Assembly: GCA_037349105.1 (NCBI GenBank) | Contig: JAYJMM010000106.1 | Location: forward strand, 1,426,001 to 1,490,000 | Origin: Limnomonas spitsbergensis | Lineage: Eukaryota > Chlorophyta > Chlorophyceae > Chlamydomonadales | Reading direction: 5' to 3' | DNA: 64,000 nt | Part shown: piece after piece, positions 22,701 through 34,700 of the stretch | How the letters are laid out: each line of letters opens with the position of its first letter | Position numbering within the stretch: position 1 is the first letter of the stretch | Position numbers and translations under genes: made by a program | Notes under the pieces: model-generated | Told to the model about the DNA's origin: nothing | Databases searched by the model: none | What the model saw: only the letters and a program-made list of their open reading frames with translations

Positions 22701-25700
22701 AGGGGGAGTATGTCCTGTACGGGTTAGGGTGACCGAGTTTCTCGTGCCAACAGAATGTGGAGTTCAGGAATTGCATGTGCTGTTAGGTTTAAGAGTTCAC
22801 GGGTTGCACATGCTGTTAGGATCTAGAGTTCAGGGTTGCATGTGCCGTTAGGGTTCAGAGTTCAGGGTTAGCCTGTCTTGTTAGGGTTAAGTGGATTTAG
22901 GGGATGCAGGCGCAATGTGGAAAAGGGGAAGGGGGGAGGAGAGGCTCAGAGGGGGAGGGAGGGGAGGGAGGAGGGCGAGAGAGATCAGGGATCGGTTAAT
23001 ATGTGTGGATGTGTGGATGTGTGCGTACCTTCACATCCCACCGCTCAGAGGGCCCCTCCTCCCCGCAGTTCCAGCTGCAGTTGTGCGCCTCACCATCCCT
23101 GTGGGAACCCGGAGCAGAGTAGGTCAGGGCTTAAGTGGAGGAGAACACACGCCAACGCAACAGGTGTTTCCCCTCCAACAGCAGGGTAGGTCGGGGCAAA
23201 GGGAAGGAGAATGTGCAGTTAACCCAGCAGTTATGTTTTGCCTCAGAAGTAGGATAGGTCAGGGTTAACCTCGTCCCCTCCCTCCACCTCTCTTCCTCTA
23301 ACTCCTCCCCGTTTGCATTGTGGACCTCCTCTCCCCCGTTTACCTGTTCCCCTCCTCCCCCCTGCCTGCCCACCCTCCCCACCTCCCCCTCCCCTCCTCC
23401 CTCCTTACCTGTCCCCCTCCTCCCCCGCTTACCTGTTCCCCTCCTCCCCCTCCTCACCCTTACCTGTTCCCCTCCTCCTCCTCCCCCCCCTTCGTACCTG
23501 TTCCCCTCCTCCTCCTCCCCCCCTTCGTACCTGTTCCCCTCCTCCTCCCCCCCCCCTTCGTACCTGTTCCCCTCCTCCTCCTCCCCCCCCTTCGTACCTG
23601 TTCCCCTCCTCCTCCTCTTCCCCCCCCCTTCGTACCTGTTCCCCTCCTCCTCCCCCCCCCCCTTCGTACCTGTTCCCCTCCTCCTCCTCTCCCCCCCCTT
23701 CGTACCTGTTCCCCTCCTCCTCCCCCCCCTTCGTACCTGTTCCCCTCCTTCTCCTCTCCCCCCTTCGTACCTGTTCCCCTCCTCCTCCTCCCCCCCCTTC
23801 GTACCTGTTTCCCTCCTTCTCCTCTCCCCCCTTCGTACCTGTTCCCCTCCTCCCCCTCCTCACCCTTACCTGTTCCCCTCCTCCTCCTCCCCCCCCTTCG
23901 TACCTGTTCCCCTCCTTCTCCTCTCCCCCCTTCGTACCTGTTCCCCTCCTCCCCCTCCTCACCCTTACCTGTTCCCCTCCTCCTCCTCCTCCCCCCCCCT
24001 TCGTACCTGTTCCCCTCCTTCTCCTCTCCCCCCTTCGTACCTGTTCCCCTCCTCCTCCTCCCCCCCTCCCTTCGTACCTGTTTCCCTCCTCCTCCCCCCC
24101 CCCCCCTTCGTACCTGTTCTACTCCTCCTCCTTCTTCCCCTTCGTACCTGTTCCCCTCCTCCTCCTCCTTCTCCCCCCTTCGTACCTGTTCCCCTCCTTC
24201 TCCTCTCCCCCCTTCGTACCTGTTCCCCTCCTCCTCCTTCCCCCCCTTCGTACCTGTTCCCCTCCCCGTTTGCATCGTTGTGTTTCTCGTTGTATGAAAC
24301 GAGGTCAGCCAGCGTGAACCCGTCGTGCGCAGTGATGAAGTTGACAGACGCGGCGGGGGGGCGGCCGCCACACCACTTGCGACCGCCGTTGTTCGCCCAC
24401 CTGAGAGAAAACAGTATTGAATTCAGCTACAGTTCAGCTACATTTTCAGCTACAATTCAGCTACATTCCAGCTACAATTCAGCTATATTCCAGCCTGTGG
24501 CTGAGCGTCCATGGTGCAGCATGCCCTGTTGGTTGGGCCGCCAGCTGTAGCTCAGTGCAAATTAGCTCAGGGGTTGTTGCAAGTAGCAAGGTAGTCAGGT
24601 ACTAAATTTGAATTACTGTTTGAAGAATAAATAACTAGAAGAAGCTTTAGGTTATGATGGATAAAGAGGACAACGTTAGATGTCAGCACTACCACTGCTT
24701 TGCCTGCCTTTCATCGCATTCCCTTCCCTTTTGGGGAGGGAGAAATATTTCTCCATTGCGTCCCTACCTATCACCCCTTTCCCCTCTTAACTTAACTTTC
24801 CTCCTCCCAATTTAACTGCCGGGCACTCGCGAGCCCGAGCCTTTTCAGCAGGGCCCAGAGGTGTTACATCATGGACTGATAAACTCTAAAACCCTAAACG
24901 TAATTTGGCTGGTAAGCGCTCAAACCAGCAGGAACACTTCAGGGGTCACACCTGCTGGAAAACGCAGAAAACAAGTTTTTCCGGCTCCACTTCTTCAGGT
25001 AACAAGTGAGCATGTACAACACCCTTATCAGCTTTCCACCATATAGGCAAGTAGAGAGCAGTGAATATTTTAGCATGCCTCAGCTACAATTCAGCTACCG
25101 GCCGTGGGGGCCTGGTGCAAGAGGCCCTAATTCTCATGCCACGGCCATGGCCCAGTCAGGGTTTGGTCCCCACCGGCCCGGTATTGCCGCCCGGCGGCCC
25201 CCCGAAGGTGCTCTAGCACGCACTATAATAAAAACTGTTATAGAGTACCGAAAAATCGACAAGAGGTCCCTCAATCTCGGCCTCAACCCAAACTGGAGGC
25301 TGCACCATGACCCAGGCTGTGCAAGGTAGCTGGACTTGACCTTGTCATTCCCTACCAGCCCCACGCGGCCAAGCGTTCAGCAGGGCCCAGAGAGTACGCA
25401 CAATTCTTAACCCAAACCTGGGGGTGCTACCCAGTTCCCTACATTTTTTTTTGTTATCCAGCTGGATGTCAAGTACACCCCAGCCTCTGGCTGGAGGCCC
25501 CGTTTGTGGCTAGCCATGCTGAATTTGCCCACTCAATGGCCGGCCCAGGTTTGGCCCCAATCAGGCCTTTGGGGGCCGCGGGGCGGGTCCTGCATTAGGC
25601 GGCGTTGTGGCCAGAAACAAAACATTGGCTCCCTCCCTGCCCTCTATTCCCTTCCCTCTGGCCTGCTCCCTCCCTCCCTTCCTCCCCCCTTCTCTCCCCC

Positions 25701-28700
25701 CAATCCCCGTTCCGTTCCCTGGCCTTACCCACAAACCCTCCCTGATTCCTCCCCACTACCTGCTCACTACACCATCTGCTCTCCATTTACTCCTCCCTCC
25801 CGCTCCCTTCAAACTCCCTGCTCCCTCCACATTCCCCACTCCCTCCCTGTTCCCGATTTGCTCCCTACTCCTTACTCCCTGCTCCCTCCCCTATCCCTTC
25901 CCACTCCCTCCCCATTTCCACTCCCTCCCCATTTCCACTCCCTCCAATCCCCAATCCCTTCCCACTCCCTCCCCAATCCCCAATCCCTTCCCACTCCCTC
26001 CCCATTTCCACTCCCTCCCCAATCCCCAATCCCTTCCCACTCCCTCCCCATTTCCACTCCCTCCCCCATCCCCAATCCCTTCCCACTCCCTCCCCATTTC
26101 CACTCCCTCCCCAATCCCCAATCCCTTCCCACTCCCTCCCCAATCCCTTCCCACTCCCTCCCCAATCCCTTCCCACTCCCTCCCCATTTCCACTCCCTTC
26201 CCAATCCCCAATCCCTTCCCACTCCCTCCCCATTTCCACTCCCTCCCCATTTCCACTCCCTCCCCAATCCCCAATCCCTTCCCACTCCCTCCCCATTTCC
26301 ACTCCCTCCCCAAACCCCCCAACCCCTTCCCACTCCCTCCCCAATCCCCAATCCCCCTTCCCTTCCCACTCCCTCCCCATTTCCACTCCCTCCCCAATCC
26401 CCAATCCCTTCCCACTCCCTCCCCATTTCCACTCCCTCCCCAATCCCCCTTCCCTTCCCACTCCCTCCCCAATCCCCAATCCCTTCCCACTCCCTTCCCA
26501 CTCCCTCCCCATTTCCACTCCCTCCCCAATCCCCCTTCCCTTCCCACTCCCTCCCCAATCCCCAATCCCTTCCCACTCCCTTCCCACTCCCTCCCCATTT
26601 CCACTCCCTCCCCCCAATCCCCATTTCCACTCCCTCCCCAATCCCCAATCCCTTCCCACTCCCTCCCCATTTCCACTCCCTCCCCCCAATCCCCATTTCC
26701 ACTCCCTCCCCATTTCCACTCCCTCCCCAATCCCCAATCCCTTCCCACTCCCTCCCCATTTCCACTCCCTCCCCAATCCCCAATCCCTTCCCACTCCCTC
26801 CCCAATCCCTTCCCACTCCCTCCCCAATCCCCAATCCCTCCCCAATCCCCAATCCCTTCCCACTCCCTCCCCAATCCCCAATCCCTTCCCACTCCCTCCC
26901 CATTTCCACTCCCTCCCCAATCCCCAATCCCTTCCCACTCCCTCCCCAATCCCTTCCCACTCCCTCCCCAATCCCTTCCCACTCCCTCCCCAATCCCCAC
27001 TCCCTTCCCACTCCCTCCCCATTTCCACTCCCTCCCCAATCCCCCTTCCCTCCCCCCAATCCCCATTCCCTCCCCCCTTCCTCCCCCCTTCCATTCCCTC
27101 CCCCCTCCCGCCTCACCAGTCACCCTCAGGGGGTGCACTGTTCTGATACATATTGGGAGAGCCACAGATTGCCGACGCAAAGTCACCAGCCCAAGGCCCG
27201 TCAGTTCCCTGGGAAAACAGATGGGGGTGACACAGGGGGGTAAAAGGCTGCTGAGAGGTGACATAGGTACATGAATATATAATACAAAATACGTTGATAT
27301 CTTCTGCTTAGACTCATGAAGGTGTGATGCCGGCCGGCCGCCCAACCCTAGAGAACCTGAAACGCAAACACAAAAAATGGCCCGGGAGCGAACACAAACG
27401 CAGACACAAAAACAGCTTCAGGAGCTGGCGCACATGGCACTCCACCCAGTCCACCCACATACATGATAGCCCCCCTCCCCTACCTTGAGGACCTGGCGCA
27501 CATGGCACTCCTCCCTCTCCCTCTCCCTCACACACAACACATTCGTCTCTCCCTCCCACCACTACTTGCACCATATTTCTTCATCTCCCTCCACCACACA
27601 CATGATGAACGCCACCCATACACATGGCACTCGTCCCTCTCCACCTATCACACACATGGCACTCCCCCTTCTCCACCCATTGCCACCCCCATACCTTAAA
27701 GAACTGGCGCACATGGCACCCCACCCTCTCCCCCCACCACACACATCATTTTTCTTCATCTCCCTCCACCCCACACATCCCACGTCCCTCTCCCCCCACC
27801 ATACACATGGCACTCCTCCCTCTCCCCCCACCCCACACAACCCACGTCCCTCTCCCCCCACCATACACATGGCACTCCTCCCTCTCCCCCCACCCCACAC
27901 ATCCCACGTCCCTCCCCCCACCATACACATGGCACTCCTTCCTCTCTAACTGCCCCCCCCCCTACCTTGAGGAACTGGCGCACAACATCCCGGAAGCGGC
28001 CGTTCCACTCGGACCATCGACCGCCAAAGTGTGGAAATGCGCCGACCTGGGGACATTTTTCGAAGTGAGGGCATATATGAGGGTTTTGGTGAAGGATGAA
28101 GGTGTGAGGGATTTAAATTATAGTTTGAGGCACGAGGGCTTTGTTAAACAGGTTGGACATGATATCATAGCGGTACACTTCATCCTTTGGAACATCTCTG
28201 GCAGTCTGGCACCAGGAGATAGCTAGCGGTACAATCAGCTAGTGGTACAATCAGTGCACGGACCTCCCTGGGACAAAAAACCAGCTTGCAGTACATACAG
28301 TACACATCATGTTTGGTACAAAAAGTCAGCTAGCAGTAGAAGCAGTACACAGCCGTCTCCTCCCTGCCACCTGGTCGAGCCCGTTGCTTGCCCACGTCTG
28401 CTGGCAGTACTAGCAGTACACTGACCTGTGTAAAAAAAGTATACTGTAAGCGTACTGCCCCCAGACACCTGTTTCAGGAGGTTGCAATCCCACGTCTAGC
28501 TGGCAGTACTAGCAGTACAGATTCCATTCTTAGAACCAATAGCTGACTTGTAACTTGAGTAGTGTACCGCATACAGTCACTTGGCTTTGACCGTTACAGT
28601 CTTACGTCTAGCTGGCAGTACGAGCAGTACACTCCCAGGCCTAGTCCCCAAAGCTGGCTAGTAGTACGAGCAGTACACTGCCTCCAGTCACCTGGATTAG

Positions 28701-31700
28701 ACCGTCACTGTCCCAAGTCCAACTGGCAGTATGATCAGTACACTTCCATGCCTAGTTCCAAGATCTGGCCAGCAACACGGGCAGTACACCGCCCACTATC
28801 GTCTGGCTTTGACCGTTGCAGTCCCACGTCAGGCTAACAGTACACTCTCACCCACAGCACTAGGATCTGGCTAGCAGTACACTGCCACCCATGGCACTAA
28901 GATCTGACTAGCAGTACCCTGCTGCCAGTCACCTGGTTGAGCCCGTCGCAGTCCCACGCCTCGGCAATTAGCTTCGTGCCCCGCAGCACTGGGTCCTCGC
29001 TGATCATGTCCACGAGGGGAGGGTCAGACAGCGGGGTGCCAGTGGGTACGCCGGCACCTGACGCAATGAGAGTGAGAGAGTGGGAGAGAGTGAAAAGTGT
29101 GACTTGCTAATCATGTCCACCAGGGGAGGGTCTGACAGCGGGGTGCCAGTGGGTACGCCGGCACCTGAAGCAATAAGAGTGAGAGAGTGGGAGAGAGTGA
29201 AAAGTGTGACTTGCTAATCATGTCCACCAGGGGAGGGTCTGACAGCGGGGTGCCAGTGGGTACACCGGCACCTGACGCAATAAGAGTGAGAGAGTGGGAG
29301 AGAGTGAAAAGTGTGACTTGCTAATCATGTCCACCAGGGGAGGGTCTGACAGCGGGGTGCCAGTGGGTACGCCGGCACCTGACGCAAGAAGAGTGAGAAA
29401 TAGTGAATGAGAGAGTGAACATGTGTGAGGATGAGGGTTGGGTTGACTGAGGCGTGGGGGTGCTCAAAGTGTGGGCATTCCGGCATCTGAACCAATAACA
29501 GCGGGGACACATGCGATAGTGAAAAGTGTGAGAGTGTGATTAGGGGGATGAGGCAGGGGAATGGGGTAGGTGTGACCGATGCGTTCCAGCGGGTACGCCG
29601 ACACCTGACGCAATAAGAGTGGGGGAGAGCGAGAGGGTGCAAAGTGTGTGTGTGTGAGGAGGGGGGTGAGACAGGGGGGGGGGGGGGGGGGGGGATTTGA
29701 CAGAGGGGTGTGGGCCAGCACCTGACGCAAGGTGAGTGAGAGCAAGTGAGGGAGAGTGAAAAGTGTGAGAGTGTGATTAGTAGGCTGAAACAGGGGGTGG
29801 GGTGAATGTGATAGAGGGATGATAGTGGGAATGCTGGCACGTGACCAAGAGGAGTAAGAGTGAGGGAGTGAGAGAGAGTGAAACATGTTAGTGTGCCAAG
29901 GATGGGAGACGATGATGGTTTGAACGTGACGGAACACGGTGGTGATCGGTGACCGTCTGTCGGTAAGGAGCGCATGACACAGTGATCATTGGTAAGTGGG
30001 CATGGGGCTCGTACCTGGGTTTTGTACCAATTGACTGAAGGGATTCTTGAGATGCAAGGATAGCACACAGATGCTATTCATCCCACTTCCGTGGTTGAAA
30101 AGGCAGGAACACAGGAGAGGGGTCCTCCCCAGGGATGGCCAGGGCGTGGGCACGACCTCGGCCGGAGCTGAGATGCTTGCTTGACCCTCGCTTTTCCACA
30201 GGGCCCCTCACTTTTACAGGGGGCCCTCACTCATCCAGAGGGCCCCTCACTCTTCCAGGGGGCCCTCGCTCATCCAGAGGGCCCCTCACTTTTCCACAGT
30301 GCCCCTCACCCAGCCAGATGCTCACCATCAGTCATGATTCCTGAGCCATTCACAACGGCACCGGACACGGGGACAAACTCGCCCGCCTCCTCAATGGTCC
30401 TGAAGAACACCGCAGGGTTCAGGTCTCAGGCTTGTCAAATACAGGTATGAATTCCGAAATCAGGCACAACTGAAATATCACTGCGCAAATAATATTTCAA
30501 TATACCTTCCACGTGGCTTTTAGCCACAGCCCATACTCCTCGCCCAAGCTGCATCCTCGCCTGAGAACAGCAATCTATTCTCCTCCGCATTACCAGATAC
30601 CTGAAGGTAGCTGAACTGTGCTGAGCTGTAGCTAAACCTGTAGCCATTCCACGATAAAAGTAAAAAGCCCCTCCTCCTCCTCCTCCTCCTCACCTTCCAA
30701 TACCCTCCGTGGCCCAAGCCGCACCCTCCTCAGAGGATAGCAACGCTTTCTCGTCTGCCTTGCTCGCCTCCTCCACCGCCTTGGCCGCCTCCTTGGCCGC
30801 CTCCTCGGCCACCTCAAGAGCCTGCTCCGGATGCCAAGCGCTGTTGGCGCGAGTGAGAATGGAGGCCAGGTCAAACCTGCAGCAGGAACAAGTGAAGGTC
30901 CAGGGATAAGGGTTCAGGAACCAATGTCCATATCTGCCGCCCCTACCTATGGCCTGCTCCAACTGCCATGCGCTGTTGGATGAGTATGGAAGCCAGGTGG
31001 AAGCTGCATCGGCAACGGAGTTAGAGATCTAGGGGTCAGGGTTTCGGATCAGGGGATCAGGATCCACTTCAGGATCCGAACGCATCGCACCCTTTAAGGA
31101 GTGTCATGCGCTGCTGATATTTGTGAGGGGCGTTGAAGCCAGGCGGAACCTGCGCGAAATAAAGCTTCAGGATCCAAAGTTTGGGATCCAGGGTTTAGGA
31201 TTCAGGGCTTTGGATCCAGGTTTAGGATCCAGGGTTTGGGATTCAGGTTTTGGGATCCAGGGTTTACGATTTGCTTCCCTTGCCATATTCAGAGCCTACT
31301 CTGGGAGCCAAGTGCAGCAGGCTAGGAGAGGAGAGGTGGGAAGCCAGGTAGAAGCTGCACGTGGCCTCCATCCTCTCCTGGTGTTACAGGGTCCAGGCCT
31401 GCATCAGGACAGGTCAGGGTGCCATGGGCTGTTGGCCAGGGGAGGCTGGCTGGCTCGACAGGAGGATCGAAGCTGTGCTTGCTGCTCTTGAGTGCACCCC
31501 CTGTGTCCTTCTTGTGGATGGCGTGTTCCTGATTTGCGGCATGCACATGCTAATAACGACGGAAACGGAAAGTAGCGGGATAGCATCGTCCCACATTGTG
31601 GCGAGGGCAGCTGTGGGGGGGGTGGACACATTTGAGGCGGAAGGAAAAGGGTGACCGGGTTTTTACAGTCATCGGGGTTTTGTATCCACACCTTCATACC

Positions 31701-34700
31701 GTATGTAACATCAAAATGCACAATTTCCTCCCAACAACAGCTTACATACATTTAACCTAAAAACATGTTTTTGCTCGTGAATATTTAAAATATAATCACC
31801 CTCCTTCAAATTGAAATGAATGTTACAACTTTGAAGTTTTTAAATATGATTCAAACGAGCCCAAACACACCGCATATGTGCTCTGACCTCCCACACAACA
31901 GCTGTTTAGGGGGGTGAGGGATGCTTACAAATAACATCCATAGTCGATGCCAGGTTTCAGTCTGAAAACGAGAGTTTCGTAGACCTTGACGGCAAGGCGA
32001 GCATGAGCAGAACAACGTTCTACCCCAGAAAAGGCAATTCAAATCTACGGCAACGCTCCCTCCCGAGATAAAATACAGATATACCGGGTAAACCCTCCTC
32101 CCGTAAAGAAACGCCGCCTGCCTCCCTGAAGTAATTTCGAGCCCTAGGCTTGTCTATGCACGTCGATAAAAGAGCTCTCCTGTCCTTTTTCCTCACCTCC
32201 CCTGGTTTTCAGAAGACGGCTCCAGCTCAGGGGGGAAAACGGAGAGGAAAAACAGGTCTGGCAGATCCTCTACCCCATTGTAGGGCCCTGCACCTGACAC
32301 TTGAGGCCTTGATGCCCCCCCACCTGAATCCATCCACGTGATACTCCAGCACCCAGTAGCGCAGACAGTCCACGATGAACTTGCGCACCTGGACATGTAG
32401 GTGGGAATCTTGGTGGGGATGAAAGTGGGAATACAGGTGGAAATGAAGGTGAGAATTGAGGTGGGAATACAGTTGGGAATTTAGGTGGGAGGTAAGTGGA
32501 AATAAAGGCGGAAATAAAGGTGGAAATAAATGGGGATAAAGGGGGAAATAAGGGGGGAATAAAGGGGAGAACAAAGGGGGAAACAGAGGGGGGAAGAAAG
32601 GGGGAAATAAAGGCGGGAAACAAAGGGGGAAATAAAGGCGGGAATAAAGGCTGGAATAAAGGCAGGAATTAAGGTGGAAATAAAGGCGGGAAATAAAGGG
32701 GGGAATAAAGGGGGAACAAAGGGGGGAATAAAGGCGGGAATAAAGGCTGGAATAAAGGCAGGAATTAAGGTGGAAATAAAGGCGGGGAATAAAGGCGGGA
32801 AATAAAGGGGGAACAAAGGGGGGAATAAAGGCGGGAATAAAGGCTGGAATAAAGGCGGGAAATAAAGGGGGGAATAAAGGGGGAACAAAGGGGGGAATAA
32901 AGGCGGGCATAAAGGCTGGAATAAAGGCAGGAATTAAGGTGGAAATAAAGGCGGGGAATAAAGGGGGAAATAAAGGCGGGAATAAAGGCAGGAATTAAGG
33001 TGGAAATAAAGGCGGGAAATAAAGGGGGAACAAAGGGGGGAATAAAGGCGGGAATAAAGGCTGGAATAAAGGCAGGAATTAAGGTGGAAATAAAGGCGGG
33101 AAATAAAGGCGGGGAATAAAGGCGGGAAATAAAGGCGGGAAACAAAGGGGGAAATAAAGGGGGAAATGAAGGGGGACATAAAGGGGGAAATCAAGGGGGG
33201 CATAGAGGGGGGGGGATAAAGGTGGAAATAAAGGCGGGAATAAAGGTAGAAATAAATGAGGAAATAAAGGGGGAAATCAAGGGGGAACAAGGGGGGAAAT
33301 AAAGGGGGGAATAAAGGGGGAAATAAAGGGGGAAACAAAGGGGGGAACAAAGGGGGAAACAAAGGGGGAAACAAAGGGGGAAACAAAGGGGAAAAAGGGG
33401 AAATAAAGGGGGAAATAAAGGGGGGAATAAAGGGGGAAATAAAGGGGGAAATAAAGGGGGAAATAAAGGGGGGAATGAAGGGGGGAATAAAGGGAGAAAC
33501 AAAGGGGGGAAACAAAGGGGGAAACAAAAGGGGAAACAAAGGGGGAAATTAAGGGGGAAACAAAGGGGGAAACAAAGGGGAAAAAGGGGAAATAAAGGGG
33601 GAAATAAAAGGGGAAATAAAGGGGGAAATAAAGGGGGAAATAAAGGGGGAAATAAAGGGGGCAATAAAGGGGGGAATGAAGGGGGGAATAAAGGGAGAAA
33701 CAAAGGGGGGAAACAAAGGGGGAAACAAAAGGGGAAACAAAGGGGGAAATATACCGGAAATAGGTGGAAATAGGATACGTTGCAACAACAGTACAAGCAA
33801 CCATCCGTCGCCTCGTCACACAAGCCACAATCCGTCACTCCTGACCTACCGAAGATTTGCTTTGTCTTCCCTCAAAATAACGTTGTTTGGGGTTGAGAGA
33901 TCAATGAATTTTCGATTTTCGATTGTCGACGCCGTTTTTTAGTCGGAGAATTCGAGTTTGTGTCGACCGTTTGCCCTGAGGGCAGCATGCAAATATATCA
34001 TGTTTTGATGCCCGAGGGAAGGCAAATCAAATCTACGGCATCTAGAAGTCTGGGGTTCAGGCACCCTTCACCGCCCCCAGGGTTGAGGTTCGTGCTGGGG
34101 ACAATTTACTGGAGCTGCTCTGCATATGAATGCGGGAATTCAGGTGGACGCCCTGAGGAACATTGATATGGGAATGTAGGCGACTATGAAAGTACCCGTA
34201 ACCATCGAAATAGATATTTCAGTAAAACAACAAAATGTTAGATCCGGGTGTATGTGTCACCCACCATGGGCTGGTTGCAGTTGAACGTGTTGCTACCGCC
34301 TAGTGCAAGGTAAAAGGTCCATGCAGCTCGTAATCAGGGTTAATGCTTTCGGGTTGAGGGTTTAGGGTTTGGGGTTCAGGGTGTATGTGTCACCCACCAT
34401 GGGCTGGTTGCAGTTGAACGTGTTGCTACCGCCTAGTGCAAGGTAAAAGGTCCATGCAGCTCGTAATCAGGGTTAATGCTTTCGGGTTGAGGGTTTAGGG
34501 TTTGGGGTTCAGGGTGTATGTGTCACCCACCATGGGCTGGTTGCAGTTGAACGTGTTACTACCGCCTAGTGCAAGGTAAAAGGTCCATGCAGCTTGTAAT
34601 CAGGGTTAATGCTTTCTGGTTGAGGGTTTAGGGTTTGGGGTTCAGGGTGTATGTGTCACCCACCATGGGCTGGTTGCAGTTGAACATGTTACTACCGCCT

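Noticed and set aside
23313..24550. Pro-rich plus-strand frames up to 410 codons
   Set aside because: Antisense to the exon-19 donor array; no codon signal beyond composition.
25504..27345. Frames of 400-580 codons on both strands (Pro/Ser-rich; Gly/Trp/Glu-rich)
   Set aside because: They coincide exactly with the CCCTCCCCATTTCCACT array, exist in several frames at once, and lie in an isoamylase intron.
32227..33838. Phe/Pro-rich minus-strand frames ('[11 protein letters not shown]') resembling a membrane protein
   Set aside because: Translation of the GGAATAAAGGGGG array; only the 32324-32388 part is a real exon.
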